64,000 nt of DNA. It comes from Brenneria roseae subsp. roseae. GTDB taxonomy: Bacteria; Pseudomonadota; Gammaproteobacteria; Enterobacterales; Enterobacteriaceae. The translations under genes and the position numbers were made by a program. The stretch covers positions 236,484 to 300,483 of the forward strand of contig NZ_KZ819027.1 in the NCBI RefSeq assembly GCF_003115845.1, read 5' to 3'. A model generated the notes under the pieces. That model was not told the origin of the DNA, did not search any database, and saw only the letters and a program-made list of their open reading frames with translations. Every line of letters starts with the position of its first letter. Positions within the stretch are counted from its first letter, which is position 1. Shown piece by piece: positions 40,740 through 52,160 of this stretch.

Positions 40740-41322
40740 GTTTTCCTCTTGCCTGTCGCAGCGCAGCAAAATTACTGAACAGCTCATGTGTTTCTACCAG
40801 CGGTAAACCTACCACCGCGTGATAGCTCCCGTTGAGCGACCGAACAAAGCATCCGCCTTTGCCCTGAATGCCATAAGCCCCGGCTTTATCCATCGGCTCG
40901 CCGCTAACAATGTAAGTTTCAATATCCTGGCGGGAAAGCGTACGGAACACGACGTCCGTCTTGACCAGCGTACTCAGGCTGTCGTCTCTGTCGGCCAATG
41001 CCACCGCCGTCATGACCTGATGTTGTTGTCCGGAAAGCATCGCCAGCATATGTGCCGCGTGCCCGCCATCCCGGGGTTTTTCCAGTACCTGTCCGTTCAA
41101 TACCACAATCGTATCCGCCCCCAGCACCGGCAAATCGGCAGGCGCCGCGAGTACGCCTGCCGACGCTTTTTCATGCGCCAGTCGGCGAACATAGGCTTCA
41201 GCCGTTTCATCAGGCAAACGCTGTTCTTCCACCGCGATATTCAGCACGGAAAAAGGAATGTCGAGCAGGGACAACAGTTCCCTGCGGCGAGGCGAAGCGG
41301 ATGCCAGATAAAGCTGAGTCAT
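40729..41322 (-). CDS. yhdE: Maf-family dTTP/UTP pyrophosphatase YhdE
   Basis: A 197-residue Maf protein hydrolysing dTTP, UTP and modified pyrimidine nucleotides to monophosphates. Motifs [35 protein letters not shown] and [13 protein letters not shown] are all present. Between mreD (10-base gap) and rng in the standard order. Confidence 0.96.
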   Translation of the reverse strand: MTQLYLASASPRRRELLSLLDIPFSVLNIAVEEQRLPDETAEAYVRRLAHEKASAGVLAAPADLPVLGADTIVVLNGQVLEKPRDGGHAAHMLAMLSGQQHQVMTAVALADRDDSLSTLVKTDVVFRTLSRQDIETYIVSGEPMDKAGAYGIQGKGGCFVRSLNGSYHAVVGLPLVETHELFSNFAALRQARGKHDC

Positions 41323-41332
41323 GATTAACCTT

Positions 41333-41821
41333 TTATTGCACGGTAAACTGACGACGTATTTTCCGCATCAGCAGGAACAACCACGGCCACAGTACACCGT
41401 CAACCACGCTATTCCAGAAAGTTTCAGGCCGAAACGAGATGTTAATCACCAGGAATTCGGCCCAGAACACAATCAAATCCATCAACAGCGACAGCAGCAT
41501 GACAATCAACGCCTGCTGCCATAATGCCATATTCCTGAAAAGCTGAAATTTAAATGCCACCAGGTAAGCAACAATACTGAGCGCCAGCGCACGTACGCCA
41601 AGAGTAGACCCTAAAATCAGATCCATAATGATGCCGAGCACAAATCCGGTACCGACATTAACCCGATGCGGCAACGCCATCACCCAGTAGATCAGAAATA
41701 ACGTCAGCCAGGAAGGACGATAAATATAGATTTCATCCGGCCACGGCATGATCTGCAATACCATGGCGATTAAAAACGAGAGCCAGATAATCCAGTTGCC
41801 GTGTCTGCGATAGCGGTTCAT
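41333..41821 (-). CDS. mreD: Rod shape-determining protein MreD
   Basis: A 162-residue inner-membrane protein with about five to six helices, part of the Rod elongation complex with MreC, RodA and PBP2. Conserved start [20 protein letters not shown] in part and motif [18 protein letters not shown]. Start overlaps the mreC stop (ATGA). Confidence 0.95.
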   Translation of the reverse strand: MNRYRRHGNWIIWLSFLIAMVLQIMPWPDEIYIYRPSWLTLFLIYWVMALPHRVNVGTGFVLGIIMDLILGSTLGVRALALSIVAYLVAFKFQLFRNMALWQQALIVMLLSLLMDLIVFWAEFLVINISFRPETFWNSVVDGVLWPWLFLLMRKIRRQFTVQ

Positions 41822-42783
41822 TGACGGCCTCCCGGCGATGTCGTAACGGGAGGCGGCGGCCCCATTTCATCGGGAGCAGGTAATACCTGCGGCATCATCT
41901 GCATCAGCCGTTCATTGGCGACCCGATGAACCTCTTCCGGTGGCAACACGGTGTTGGTATTTCTGTCCACGCCCCATAACAGCAACAGATAACGCAAGCG
42001 CTGCAAGCCCGCGGTCGGACGCGCCTGAATAATCGTATAAGCGCGCTGGGTATCAATTTTAACTGACGACACCACGGCGACCGGATACCCCTCAGGGAAA
42101 CGTCCGCCCAATCCAGACGTGACCAGAACATCGCCAACGCGAATGTCGGTGTTATTGGGCAAATGCTCCAGTTGCAGGTCGTCTGCACAGCCATTTCCCG
42201 CGGCAATCACGCGGATATCATTGCGCAGCACCTGAATCGGCAACGCATGGGAAACATCACAAATCAGCAGAATCCGGCTGGTAAACTGCCCAACCGCCAC
42301 CACCTGACCGACCACGCCTTTGTCGCTGATGACCGGCTGGCCTTCATATACGCCGTTTACCCGACCTTTATCGATCACCATCTGATCGCTATAAGGATCG
42401 GTACCGGCGGAAATCACCTGCGTCACCATTTTCTGCTCGTCCTGACGCAGCGGCGATCCCAGCAACTCACGAAGACGAGCATTCTCCTGCTTGAGTTGCC
42501 CTAACAGCAGCAGATCGCTGTTTTTCATCAGCAATTCCTGACGCAGCGCGGTATTTTCGATCCCCAGCTGTTCACGGGTTGCCAATGATGCCGAGACGTT
42601 ATCCAGCACTTCACGCGGGCCATTTGCCAGAAAATAAAACGGACTGACCGCAGTATCCATGTACGTTCTGATTTTAGTGAACGTGCCAAGCCGACTGTCA
42701 GCAATAATCACAGAAATCGCGGTGACGACAGCAAGAAAAAGTCGTAACTGCAGGGAAGGTCCCCTGCTAAAAATCGGCTTCAT
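41818..42783 (-). CDS. mreC: Rod shape-determining protein MreC
   Basis: A 321-residue protein: short cytoplasmic start, one membrane helix (about 12-30), periplasmic coiled coil (about 65-105, [22 protein letters not shown]) and two beta-barrel domains ([21 protein letters not shown]). It activates PBP2 for lateral wall growth. It is separated from mreB by 325 bases filled with hairpin repeats, unusually far. Confidence 0.95.
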   Translation of the reverse strand: MKPIFSRGPSLQLRLFLAVVTAISVIIADSRLGTFTKIRTYMDTAVSPFYFLANGPREVLDNVSASLATREQLGIENTALRQELLMKNSDLLLLGQLKQENARLRELLGSPLRQDEQKMVTQVISAGTDPYSDQMVIDKGRVNGVYEGQPVISDKGVVGQVVAVGQFTSRILLICDVSHALPIQVLRNDIRVIAAGNGCADDLQLEHLPNNTDIRVGDVLVTSGLGGRFPEGYPVAVVSSVKIDTQRAYTIIQARPTAGLQRLRYLLLLWGVDRNTNTVLPPEEVHRVANERLMQMMPQVLPAPDEMGPPPPVTTSPGGRQ

Positions 42784-42810
42784 AAAATTCGTGTATTCCT
42801 CGACAACAAT

Positions 42811-42885
42811 AAAAAATCGCCAGGCGCGATTTTTAACAACGCAAAGCGTTGGCCCGCAGGGCGAGTCTCACGGATGAGACGAGTC
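42811..42885 (+). repeat. Multi-hairpin repeat, copy 3a
   Basis: Four consecutive stem-loops: AAAAATCGC with GCGATTTTT (42812-42834); AACGC-AAA-GCGTT (42838-42850); GCCCGCAGGGC (42852-42862); GTCTCA-CGGA-TGAGAC (42865-42880). Same hairpin order as the inverse of 63821-63889. Confidence 0.75.
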
Positions 42886-42950
42886 AAAAAGCGCCAGAAG
42901 CGATTTTCAACGTGGCAACGCAAAGGCCCGGAGGATGGCAGGCAGGGAAA
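42886..42950 (+). repeat. Multi-hairpin repeat, copy 3b (degenerate)
   Basis: AAAAAGCGCCAGAAGCGATTTTCAAC and GGCCCGGAGGATGGCAGGCAGGGA echo copies 1 and 3a with many changes; the second hairpin is eroded. Confidence 0.55.
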
Positions 42951-42956
42951 ACCCAA

Positions 42957-43040
42957 TTATACGAAATCGTCAGGAGACGATTTCGTATAACGCGACGCGT
43001 TGTTCCGCAGGGCGAGTCTTATGCATGCCCCATACGAAAA
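42957..43040 (+). repeat. Multi-hairpin repeat, copy 3c
   Basis: Begins with a perfect 12-bp inverted repeat ATACGAAATCGT / ACGATTTCGTAT (42959-42970, 42977-42988), then GACGCGTTG and CCGCAGGGCGAGTCT, matching the order of copy 3a. Confidence 0.7.
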
Positions 43041-43108
43041 AAGGGGTAACCGTGCGGGATGAAAAACGCACGCGTTCATCCATACGGTCCCCCTTTTTCC
43101 CGGCCAGA

Positions 43109-44470
<1,362 letters not shown>

Positions 44471-46408
44471 CTAAACACGATAGCGAGGTGAATATTTTTT
44501 CAACTCTTCCCCCACCGGAAGCGAAGCGGCAAAAAAATCCCCCTGTCCGCCATAAACGCCCTTCTCCAATAACGTGCGCCACTCTTCTTTAGTACGAACG
44601 CCGGCGGCAAAAACCGTCGTCTGAGTACCTTTACAGGCTTCCGTCAGACTTTGTACGAATAACTGATTTTCCGGACGACGTTCAAGACTGCGCACCAGCC
44701 CCGGGTGGAGCTTAATCATTTCCACTGACAACGACTTGATATAAGTCGTACTGACCAGCGTTAACCCAGCCTGTGTCACCGCAAGACGACAGCCCAGGCC
44801 CAGCACCAGATCCAGAATCGGGCGCAGACGGCCGATATATTGACAAACATCCGCCTCTGCAAGTTCAAATAAAATGCGCTGCCGCTGTTTTTTCGGACAT
44901 TGCATCAGCGTTTCCCGCAGCCATCGGATAAATGGCTTTTGCAGCAGCGAGTCAACACTTACCGGCATCGCCAGCGTTTCTTCAGGCCAGCCTGCCGATA
45001 ACGCAAGAATGCGGGAGATAAGCTGCCGATCGTAACTGGCGGTCAACCCCAGTTGCTGAACTATTGGCATATATTCCGCGGCCAGCAGTTCCTGAGTACC
45101 ATCGTAGATACGGCTCATCATTTCACGGTGGTGTACGACCCCCTCCCGGGTGACCGCCGGTTTCTGATACAGCCTCGGGCCGCCTCTTGCAAGCGTCAGC
45201 TCCAGCAACGTTCGCCATTTCACACTGCCCCGGCCTTTATCCGGCACCTGTCGGTCAAACACGCACCAGCCGTTTCCTCCCTGCAATACCGCGTTACGGG
45301 TCGCGTCTTCGACACTTTCCATCACCTGTTCCGGGCTTTGTCCGCTGCGATAAGCACAAATCCCGATATGCAGGATATCTTCACGATCAATCCGCGGGGT
45401 TGCAGGCAGAATATCAATGGCATTGACTAACTGAGCGGCAATATTATCGGCTTCTTTCAGGGTACGGTGCGGCAATAATACCGTAAAATCATTATTGAAA
45501 TAACGCGCCAGTAATGCCGAGGGATAGCGCATGACAAAGGTCGACAGCAAATTCACCAACGTATAACGGTATTCCTGGATCACACCGTTATAACCATGCG
45601 TTTCCTGTAACGTTTCAAAATCAGGCACCCGGATCATCATGACGATACCGTGGGTACCGACATCTTCAATGTCTTCCAGTTGTGTCGTCAGCTGATTGTC
45701 AAAAAACAGACGATTGTTGAGGCCCGTTTCCGCATCCTGAGCCGCAAATGCGCGGATTAATGTATCAACGCGGCTGCGTTCTTCACGCGCGGCGGTTAAA
45801 TCAGACAGCAACTGGTCGATCGCGCCGCTGGCGTTTACCGGCCATTCCCTTACGGAACCATGCATCACCGACTCTCGTTCGCCATTCAGAATTCGCCGGG
45901 CCCGTTCTTCCAGCTCCTCCTGTCCGGCGGTTTGGTGACGCAGCCATTGAATAGACAAATAAAGCACCAGCACCATTAAGCCAATGGCCAGAAGCACCGA
46001 CAGCGTCGACATCAGAAAACGCGGGGCGCCAATCAGGGGATCGAGATAGGTGACAACCACCACCAGATCCAGATGATGCATCAAATCAAGTTGAGTATCG
46101 CTATAGCGATAACTGCGGACATCCCCGGCTTCAGGCAGTTGCACCGAATACAGAACCGAATTCGCATCCATAATCTCTAACGCGACGATACCGGCCGTTT
46201 TCATCATGGCCGGTAGCCAGAATTTGATATTCTCGGGCGATTGCACCAAAAGTGCCTGATCGATACTGGCGGCGACTTCTCTTAACTGTTGTGAAGTTCG
46301 CTGCTGGCTATAATAGAAGAGGCTAAAGATACTGCTGGAAAGCATCAGAAAAATCGCCAATGCCGTCAGCAGCGTCATGAGTATGGAGAACCTGGTCGTA
46401 AATCCCAT
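44471..46408 (-). CDS. csrD: CsrB/CsrC decay regulator CsrD
   Basis: A 645-residue inner-membrane protein with two membrane segments (about 8-30 and 133-155), a HAMP-like region, a degenerate GGDEF domain (RYFNNDFTVLLP where an active enzyme has GGDEF) and a degenerate EAL domain (LAAEYMPIVQQLG instead of an EAL loop). As in E. coli CsrD, it should not make or break c-di-GMP but bring about RNase E decay of the CsrB/C small RNAs, freeing CsrA. Upstream of mreB as in E. coli. Confidence 0.94.
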   Translation of the reverse strand: MGFTTRFSILMTLLTALAIFLMLSSSIFSLFYYSQQRTSQQLREVAASIDQALLVQSPENIKFWLPAMMKTAGIVALEIMDANSVLYSVQLPEAGDVRSYRYSDTQLDLMHHLDLVVVVTYLDPLIGAPRFLMSTLSVLLAIGLMVLVLYLSIQWLRHQTAGQEELEERARRILNGERESVMHGSVREWPVNASGAIDQLLSDLTAAREERSRVDTLIRAFAAQDAETGLNNRLFFDNQLTTQLEDIEDVGTHGIVMMIRVPDFETLQETHGYNGVIQEYRYTLVNLLSTFVMRYPSALLARYFNNDFTVLLPHRTLKEADNIAAQLVNAIDILPATPRIDREDILHIGICAYRSGQSPEQVMESVEDATRNAVLQGGNGWCVFDRQVPDKGRGSVKWRTLLELTLARGGPRLYQKPAVTREGVVHHREMMSRIYDGTQELLAAEYMPIVQQLGLTASYDRQLISRILALSAGWPEETLAMPVSVDSLLQKPFIRWLRETLMQCPKKQRQRILFELAEADVCQYIGRLRPILDLVLGLGCRLAVTQAGLTLVSTTYIKSLSVEMIKLHPGLVRSLERRPENQLFVQSLTEACKGTQTTVFAAGVRTKEEWRTLLEKGVYGGQGDFFAASLPVGEELKKYSPRYRV

Positions 46409-46878
46409 CCCTGCGTCCTATTTCCGGATAAATGTCGTTTCTGCGAGTGTCCTGTTTTTATCGGTTCGCTTTATACCCAATAGATTTCAGGATGCGAGCA
46501 AACGCCAACCGCATGCATCCCTGCCCGGCGCAGATTGGAATGCTGCCTGCGATGCTCCCAAAGGGTGAGGCCCAAAGAGAAACCGGGTCATAACGCCAGC
46601 TCACCAATAACCTGAAAGATGACGGATATATACTACCTGTTACAAATATAGTCGTTAAATAATTCCACATCTTTTTTATCCTGCGCAGCGTTCATCGACG
46701 GATGTTGATCCGGAACAGACGCGCGACCATGCAATCAGGTGGGTTGTTACACCCTGCAAAGAAGTATTTCGTTTGCCTGCGCGGTGTTCCCCACATAATT
46801 CATCTATAAATTAAGTAAGCCGCTATGTAAAAGACACCACATTACGTCAGTAATAATAAAAACTGGCTGGAGTACACC
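46409..46878. other. csrD-msrP divergent region
   Basis: A 470-base gene-free region between divergent csrD and msrP. It contains a 159-base palindromic repeat (46472-46630); 46640-46860 should hold the msrP promoter, where I see no clear two-component operator. Confidence 0.55.
46472..46630. repeat. TATACC-ended palindromic repeat, long copy
   Basis: The ends are inverted repeats: TATACCCAATAGATTTCAGG at the left, and the reverse complement of CCTGAAAGATGACGGATATA at the right, matching at about 14 of 20 bases. Such roughly 100-160-base elements with TATACC ends recur between genes in Pectobacteriaceae, Serratia and Yersinia as I recall. A short copy is at 13669-13726. Confidence 0.72.
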
Positions 46879-47880
46879 ATGCATAAACATCGCAAATTAA
46901 CCGAAGCCGATGTCACCCCGGAATCTGTTTTTCATGACCGACGACGCGTGTTGAAAACGCTGGGGATAACAGCGGCGGCGCTGTCATTGCCTCTAACCGC
47001 GAAAGCGGATCTGTTCGCCTGGTTCAAGGGCAACGATCGTCCCAAAGCGCCGCCAGGAAAACCGTTATCCTTTGCTCAGCCAGCCGGCTGGCGGCTCAAT
47101 TTGCCGCTCACGCCGGAAGATAAAGTCACGGGTTACAACAATTTCTATGAATTCGGTCTGGACAAGGCCGATCCGGCCGCCAATGCGGGGGGACTGAAAA
47201 CCGAAGGTTGGACAATCCAGATCGACGGAGAAGTCGCCAAACCCATCACGCTGGATATTGACGATCTGATTAAACGTTTCCCGTTGGAAGAAAGAATTTA
47301 CCGTTTCCGTTGTGTCGAAGCCTGGTCGATGGTTGTCCCCTGGGTTGGTTTTGAACTGGCAAAACTGATCAAGTTTGCCGATCCCACCGGCAACGCGCGC
47401 TATATTGCGTTTCAGACACTCTACGACCCGGAACAAATGCCGGGACAAAAAGATCGTTTTATCGGCGGCGGACTCAGTTATCCCTATGTCGAAGGATTGA
47501 GGCTGGATGAAGCCATGCATCCGCTTTCTCTTCTCACCGTTGGCGTGTATGGCAAAACGCTGCCTCCCCAGAACGGCGCACCGATCAGGTTGATTACACC
47601 GTGGAAATACGGTTTTAAAAACATCAAATCCATCGTGAAGATAAGCCTCACCCGCGATCGTCCCCCCTCGACCTGGAACCTTGCCGCACCCGATGAATAT
47701 GGTTTCTACGCCAATGTGAATCCGCATGTGGATCATCCTCGCTGGTCACAGGCGACAGAGCGCGTCATTGGTGCCGGCGGTCTGCTTGATGTACAGCGCC
47801 AGCCGACACGGCTATTCAATGGTTACGCCGAGCAGGTTGCATCACTGTATCGGGGCATGGACCTGCGGGAGAACTTTTAA
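46879..47880 (+). CDS. msrP: Protein-methionine-sulfoxide reductase catalytic subunit MsrP
   Basis: A 333-residue periplasmic molybdoenzyme of the sulfite oxidase fold that repairs oxidised methionines. The Tat signal has the twin-arginine core [10 protein letters not shown] (residues 20-29) and cleavage near AKA-DLF (about residue 43). The molybdenum-ligand cysteine is C145 in RCVEAWSM. It receives electrons from MsrQ, the next gene. Both E. coli start length and domain are matched. Confidence 0.96.
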   Translation: MHKHRKLTEADVTPESVFHDRRRVLKTLGITAAALSLPLTAKADLFAWFKGNDRPKAPPGKPLSFAQPAGWRLNLPLTPEDKVTGYNNFYEFGLDKADPAANAGGLKTEGWTIQIDGEVAKPITLDIDDLIKRFPLEERIYRFRCVEAWSMVVPWVGFELAKLIKFADPTGNARYIAFQTLYDPEQMPGQKDRFIGGGLSYPYVEGLRLDEAMHPLSLLTVGVYGKTLPPQNGAPIRLITPWKYGFKNIKSIVKISLTRDRPPSTWNLAAPDEYGFYANVNPHVDHPRWSQATERVIGAGGLLDVQRQPTRLFNGYAEQVASLYRGMDLRENF

Positions 47881-47964
47881 CTTGCTCTGGCGATGTACAG
47901 ATCCCGACGCAGCCTTACGCGCTCAGGCGTCTGTCATCAAGACGAACGATCTCAGGAAAAGAGA

Positions 47965-48564
47965 ATGCGACTGACGCTTCAACAGATTAAGTGGCTCAAG
48001 GTCATTATCCATTTAGCCGCAGCGTTACCGCTTTTATGGTTAATCCTGGCCGTCGTTCAATCATGGCTGAGCGCCGATCCGGCCAAAGATATCCAGCATT
48101 TTACCGGCAGAATGGCGCTTAAGCTGTTGATCGCCACCTTGCTGGTTACTCCACTGGCCCGCTATGCCAAACAACCGCTGCTGATTCACTGTCGGCGTAT
48201 GATCGGTCTCTGGTGTTTCACATGGGCCACGTTGCATCTGATCAGTTATTCGGTGTTGGAACTGGGTCTGAATCATCTGGCCTTGCTGGGAGCAGAGTTG
48301 ATCTCTCGTCCCTATTTAACGATCGGTATCATCAGTTGGCTGATTTTACTGGCGCTGGCCCTGACTTCACCACGGGTGATAATGCGCAAGTTGGGATCTC
48401 ACTGGCAAAAACTGCATAACTTCGTCTATCTGGTCGCCATTCTCGCCCCGATACACTATCTTTGGTCAGTCAAAACGCTATCACCACAACCCATTTTGTA
48501 CTCGCTGGCGGTGTTGGCTTTATTGTTATTGCGTTATAAAAAGTTTCGCCAGTGGTGGCGCTAA
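47965..48564 (+). CDS. msrQ: Heme-binding membrane subunit MsrQ
   Basis: A 199-residue b-type heme membrane protein with about six helices, feeding quinol electrons to MsrP. Histidines expected to hold heme are in [20 protein letters not shown] and IHYLWSV. The ATG at 47965 has a CAGGAAAAG site. It is 84 bases after msrP, whereas in E. coli the two genes overlap; no other gene lies between. Confidence 0.94.
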   Translation: MRLTLQQIKWLKVIIHLAAALPLLWLILAVVQSWLSADPAKDIQHFTGRMALKLLIATLLVTPLARYAKQPLLIHCRRMIGLWCFTWATLHLISYSVLELGLNHLALLGAELISRPYLTIGIISWLILLALALTSPRVIMRKLGSHWQKLHNFVYLVAILAPIHYLWSVKTLSPQPILYSLAVLALLLLRYKKFRQWWR

Positions 48565-48816
48565 ATGGGGCAACGACGTTCATGCTTGCTGTTAAAACCG
48601 CGCTCTTTTCGCCGATCATATCGGGCTACTGCGGGAATATCTCCGCAGATAAGACCAGTATTTAGCTGCTAATTGCTACGATATGGTTATAATGCACGAC
48701 TTTAATTTTTCAACGCCGGACAATTTTCACGCGAAAGGTGACAAACGAATAGCTTCGCGCTATTTTGTGCGACACCATTTTTGCAATCTGGGCGAATCGC
48801 GGGAGATAGCAGCACA
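48565..48816 (+). promoter_or_regulatory. aroQ-accBC promoter region
   Basis: A 252-base gap before aroQ with a perfect -10 TATAAT at 48688-48693 and a weak -35; a 125-base leader follows with GAATAGC-TTCGC-GCTATTT, a short hairpin (near 48748-48766). In E. coli, accBC is controlled from an upstream promoter with AccB feedback; whether the same applies here is not visible. Confidence 0.5.
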
Positions 48817-49269
48817 ATGGCAGAAAAGTTTCACATTTTGCTTTTGAATGGTCCAAACCTCAATCTGCTGGGTACCCGCGAGCCGGATAAGTACGGCAGT
48901 ACGACGCTGGCCGAGATTGTCAGTAACCTGGAAACACAGGCACAGGTGCTGGATGTGAGTTTTTCCCATCTGCAGTCCAATGCGGAACATGTCTTGATCG
49001 ATCGAATCCATCAGGCCAGAGGAAACACGGATTTTATTTTGATTAATCCGGCGGCATTTACTCACACCAGCGTCGCTCTGCGTGATGCCCTGCTGGCAGT
49101 AGCCATCCCGTTTATCGAAATTCATTTGTCCAACGTGCATGCACGTGAAGCTTTCCGTCATCACTCCTACCTTTCAGATATCGCGGTAGGCGTGATCTGC
49201 GGACTCGGGGCAGATGGTTATAACTATGCTTTACAGACAGCGGTAAAACGTTTGTCAACTTCCAATTAA
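48817..49269 (+). CDS. aroQ: Type II 3-dehydroquinate dehydratase
   Basis: A 150-residue flavodoxin-like enzyme that makes 3-dehydroshikimate in the shikimate pathway as a dodecamer. Motifs: [21 protein letters not shown] with catalytic tyrosine Y26, [17 protein letters not shown], and [18 protein letters not shown] with the catalytic histidine. Type II AroQ before accB is found in Pectobacteriaceae and relatives but not in E. coli K-12, which has type I AroD. Confidence 0.95.
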   Translation: MAEKFHILLLNGPNLNLLGTREPDKYGSTTLAEIVSNLETQAQVLDVSFSHLQSNAEHVLIDRIHQARGNTDFILINPAAFTHTSVALRDALLAVAIPFIEIHLSNVHAREAFRHHSYLSDIAVGVICGLGADGYNYALQTAVKRLSTSN

Positions 49270-49294
49270 ACAAGAAGAGTACGGAACCACATCC

Positions 49295-49765
49295 ATGGAT
49301 ATTCGTAAAATCAAAAAACTGATCGAACTGGTTGAAGAGTCCGGCATCGCCGAACTGGAAATTTCTGAAGGTGAAGAATCAGTACGTATCAGTCGTGCCC
49401 CGGCAGCACCAAGCTATCCAGTAATGCAGCAGGCCTATGCGCCGATGATGCAACAGCAGCCTGCTCTGGCTGCCGCAGTCGCACCAGCGCCAGCCGCGGA
49501 TACAGCAGCGGCTGCACCGGCTGCAATCAGTGGTCACATCGTTCGTTCTCCAATGGTTGGTACGTTCTACCGCACCCCAAGCCCTGACGCTAAAGCGTTT
49601 GTCGAAGTGGGTCAGCAAGTGAATGTCGGTGACACGCTTTGCATCGTTGAAGCCATGAAAATGATGAACCAAATCGAAGCCGACAAAGCAGGCGTGGTCA
49701 AAGCGATTCTTGTCGACAACGGTCAACCGGTTGAATTTGACGAGCCATTAGTTGTCATCGAATAA
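49295..49765 (+). CDS. accB: Biotin carboxyl carrier protein of acetyl-CoA carboxylase
   Basis: A 156-residue carrier. N-terminal regulatory/association part (1-35), Ala/Pro-rich flexible linker (about 36-78), and biotinyl domain with the biotinylated lysine K122 in EAMKMMN. It shuttles carboxybiotin from AccC to the AccAD carboxyltransferase in fatty acid synthesis. In E. coli AccB also represses its own operon. Eleven bases before accC. Confidence 0.97.
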   Translation: MDIRKIKKLIELVEESGIAELEISEGEESVRISRAPAAPSYPVMQQAYAPMMQQQPALAAAVAPAPAADTAAAAPAAISGHIVRSPMVGTFYRTPSPDAKAFVEVGQQVNVGDTLCIVEAMKMMNQIEADKAGVVKAILVDNGQPVEFDEPLVVIE

Positions 49766-49776
49766 CGAGGCTTACC

Positions 49777-51120
49777 ATGCTAGATAAAATCGTTATCGCT
49801 AATCGCGGAGAGATTGCGTTGCGCATTTTGCGTGCCTGCAAAGAGCTGGGCATCAAAACCGTTGCCGTTCACTCCAGCGCAGACCGCGATCTGAAACACG
49901 TATTACTGGCGGATGAAACCGTGTGTATCGGCCCGGCGCCGTCCACCAAAAGCTATCTGAACATCCCGGCAATCATCTCTGCCGCGGAAATTACCGGATC
50001 GGCGGCGATTCATCCCGGTTACGGCTTTCTGTCAGAAAATGCCGACTTTGCCGAGCAGGTTGAGCGTTCAGGCTTCATTTTCATCGGTCCGCGTGCCGAT
50101 ACCATTCGCCTGATGGGCGATAAAGTCTCCGCGATCAGCGCCATGAAAAAAGCCGGTGTACCCTGCGTTCCGGGTTCCGACGGCCCGTTAGACAGCGATA
50201 TGGATAAGAACCGCGCCTTTGCCAAGCGTATTGGCTATCCGGTAATTATCAAAGCGTCCGGCGGCGGCGGCGGTCGCGGGATGCGCGTTGTACGCAGCGA
50301 TAAAGAACTGGAACAATCCATCAATATGACCCGTGCGGAAGCCAAAGCCGCTTTCAACAACGATATGGTCTATATGGAAAAATATCTGGAAAACCCACGT
50401 CACGTGGAAATCCAGGTACTGGCTGACGGTCAGGGGAATGCCATTTATCTGGCGGAACGCGACTGCTCCATGCAGCGCCGCCACCAGAAAGTGGTGGAAG
50501 AAGCGCCGGCGCCGGGCATCACCAGTGAACTGCGCCAGTTTATCGGCGACCGCTGTGCGAAAGCCTGTATTGATATCAACTATCGCGGCGCCGGCACATT
50601 TGAATTCCTGTATGAAAACGGCGAGTTCTATTTCATTGAAATGAACACCCGTATTCAGGTGGAACACCCGGTTACCGAGATGATTACCGGCGTGGATTTG
50701 ATCAAGGAGCAATTGCGTATTGCTGCCGGTCAGCCCTTGTCCATCAAGCAGAAAGACGTTCACGTCCGTGGTCACGCGGTGGAATGCCGTATCAACGCCG
50801 AAGACCCGAACACCTTCCTGCCGAGTCCGGGTAAAATCACCCGCTTCCACGCGCCGGGCGGTTTCGGCGTTCGCTGGGAGTCGCATATCTACGCCGGGTA
50901 TACCGTCCCGCCGTACTATGATTCCATGATCGGCAAGCTGATCACTTACGGTGAAACCCGTGAAGTCGCCATTTCCCGGATGAAAAATGCGTTGGCAGAG
51001 CTGATTATCGATGGCATCAAAACCAACGTTGAGCTACAGATGAAGATCATGAACGATGAAAACTTCCAGAAAGGTGGCACAAACATCCACTATCTGGAGA
51101 AGAAACTCGGTTTGCAGTAA
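49777..51120 (+). CDS. accC: Biotin carboxylase of acetyl-CoA carboxylase
   Basis: A 447-residue ATP-grasp enzyme that carboxylates the biotin on AccB with bicarbonate and ATP. Motifs: [35 protein letters not shown], glycine loop [14 protein letters not shown] and the catalytic [19 protein letters not shown] (part). Two residues shorter than E. coli at the end. Confidence 0.98.
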   Translation: MLDKIVIANRGEIALRILRACKELGIKTVAVHSSADRDLKHVLLADETVCIGPAPSTKSYLNIPAIISAAEITGSAAIHPGYGFLSENADFAEQVERSGFIFIGPRADTIRLMGDKVSAISAMKKAGVPCVPGSDGPLDSDMDKNRAFAKRIGYPVIIKASGGGGGRGMRVVRSDKELEQSINMTRAEAKAAFNNDMVYMEKYLENPRHVEIQVLADGQGNAIYLAERDCSMQRRHQKVVEEAPAPGITSELRQFIGDRCAKACIDINYRGAGTFEFLYENGEFYFIEMNTRIQVEHPVTEMITGVDLIKEQLRIAAGQPLSIKQKDVHVRGHAVECRINAEDPNTFLPSPGKITRFHAPGGFGVRWESHIYAGYTVPPYYDSMIGKLITYGETREVAISRMKNALAELIIDGIKTNVELQMKIMNDENFQKGGTNIHYLEKKLGLQ

Positions 51121-51150
51121 ATATCACCGGTTTTCTATCGTTAAGAAGGT

Positions 51151-51177
51151 AAAAGGTCGGTGAAAACCGGCCTTTTT
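51151..51177 (+). terminator. Terminator after accC
   Basis: AAAAGGTCGGT pairs with ACCGGCCTTTTT around GAAA (one G-T pair), with a T5 end, 30 bases past accC. Confidence 0.88.
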
Positions 51178-51252
51178 GCTGTTCGGTCAATTCAGACCGG
51201 GTAATTACCCACTTGCCGTCCATATAACTCCCACTACGCCATGTCTGCGCGA

Positions 51253-51714
51253 TTAAAGCCGCCGCCAGGTCTGCATCAGGCCAAAAAGATGAACGCCCCC
51301 ATAGCCGAGGCAAATAAGCGAGCTCCACATATCGAAGGGAGCGATCTGACCGCCTGCGGTAATAAGAAGCGGAATTACCACAAGTCCACGCAGCAAATAC
51401 ACTGCCGTGATGATGCACAGAGCAGGTTTAAGCATTGGCAGCTTTCGAAGAACGCCACTTCCTGAAAGCGCATAGACGCTCCACAGTAAGAGGATCAATG
51501 TGATACCTGCGGTGACGAGCAGCGGATACCACTGTCCCGCGGCAGCGGCCGATGCCATTCGTTCTCCAGCGCCGAAGAAACGATACCACGGCGCTCCGCC
51601 AAGAATAACGGCAATGTGGAGTAACGCGGCAATGGCACTCAGCCCCGCAGCGATAACGAGTAAGACATTATATTTGACTGGCGCCTGCGCCGAATTTTTA
51701 TGAGAACCCGTCAT
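51253..51714 (-). CDS. Small four-helix membrane protein, unknown function
   Basis: A 153-residue protein with four predicted membrane helices (about 18-38, 66-83 LLVTAGITLILLLWSVYAL, 96-116 and 127-145) and conserved-looking LGGAPWYRFFGAGERMA between the first two. I recall similar unnamed proteins in Enterobacterales but no function. The ATG at 51714 (GGGAG site) overlaps the stop of the gene before it (ATGA), so the two are coupled. The open frame runs 58 codons further upstream inside the partner gene, which is rejected. Confidence 0.75.
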   Translation of the reverse strand: MTGSHKNSAQAPVKYNVLLVIAAGLSAIAALLHIAVILGGAPWYRFFGAGERMASAAAAGQWYPLLVTAGITLILLLWSVYALSGSGVLRKLPMLKPALCIITAVYLLRGLVVIPLLITAGGQIAPFDMWSSLICLGYGGVHLFGLMQTWRRL

Positions 51715-52097
51715 GTTTTCTCCCTTGAGGAACTCAGCCCCCAAAGCGCTAAAAATAATATAACGGCAAATGCCATCCAGTGCGGCACGACGAGAACTGA
51801 GCCAAAGCGGGCAAAACCATAGCCGAGAAAAAGCACGGTAAAAGCGAGGTACTGAGCGAATACCAGCAGGGTAACCGACTTTCTCCATACCTGTTTTTGG
51901 GCTGCGTAAAACAGTGCGATTGAATTAATGAACAAGATGGCAGAAGTAGCGTGCCAGACAACAGAGCCGACCGCGCTTACATAGTCGGATACGTTGCCTG
52001 CAATAATAGCATCATGAATTTTCGGCCCGCCTTTGAATACATGAATAAAAAAAGTGAGGAACGACAGGCTGCACGCGACCAAAAGTGGTTTATTCAT
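51711..52097 (-). CDS. Small four-helix membrane protein, unknown function
   Basis: A 128-residue protein with four predicted membrane helices (about 4-20, 43-65, 75-95 and 103-122) and polar loop KGGPKIHDAIIAGNVSDYV. First gene of a two-gene operon facing away from the TetR gene. ATG at 52097 gives MNKPLLVA; the frame's earlier methionine would lie inside the operator region. No function known to me. Confidence 0.72.
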   Translation of the reverse strand: MNKPLLVACSLSFLTFFIHVFKGGPKIHDAIIAGNVSDYVSAVGSVVWHATSAILFINSIALFYAAQKQVWRKSVTLLVFAQYLAFTVLFLGYGFARFGSVLVVPHWMAFAVILFLALWGLSSSREKT

Positions 52098-52160
52098 AGA
52101 ATTTCCCTTTATAAACCTTTCTGAGCAGAGTTGGGTTTCATTGCTGTGGTTACTCAAAAC

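Larger units (their letters stand above)
42784..43108. other. mreB-mreC intergenic region with repeat array
   Basis: This 325-base gap inside the mre operon holds no gene. Three successive copies or part-copies of the multi-hairpin repeat fill 42811-43040; the rest is unremarkable. In E. coli the gap is short, so this is inserted sequence. Confidence 0.7.

Noticed and set aside
42811..43040. Possible CRISPR array between mreB and mreC
   Set aside because: The three units differ in sequence and length, each is itself a row of hairpins, and there are no distinct spacers or cas genes.
47065..47736. 223-codon open frame antisense to msrP
   Set aside because: Shadow of a complete msrP; no independent signals.
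50188..50886. 232-codon open frame antisense to accC
   Set aside because: Shadow of accC, which is complete and conserved.
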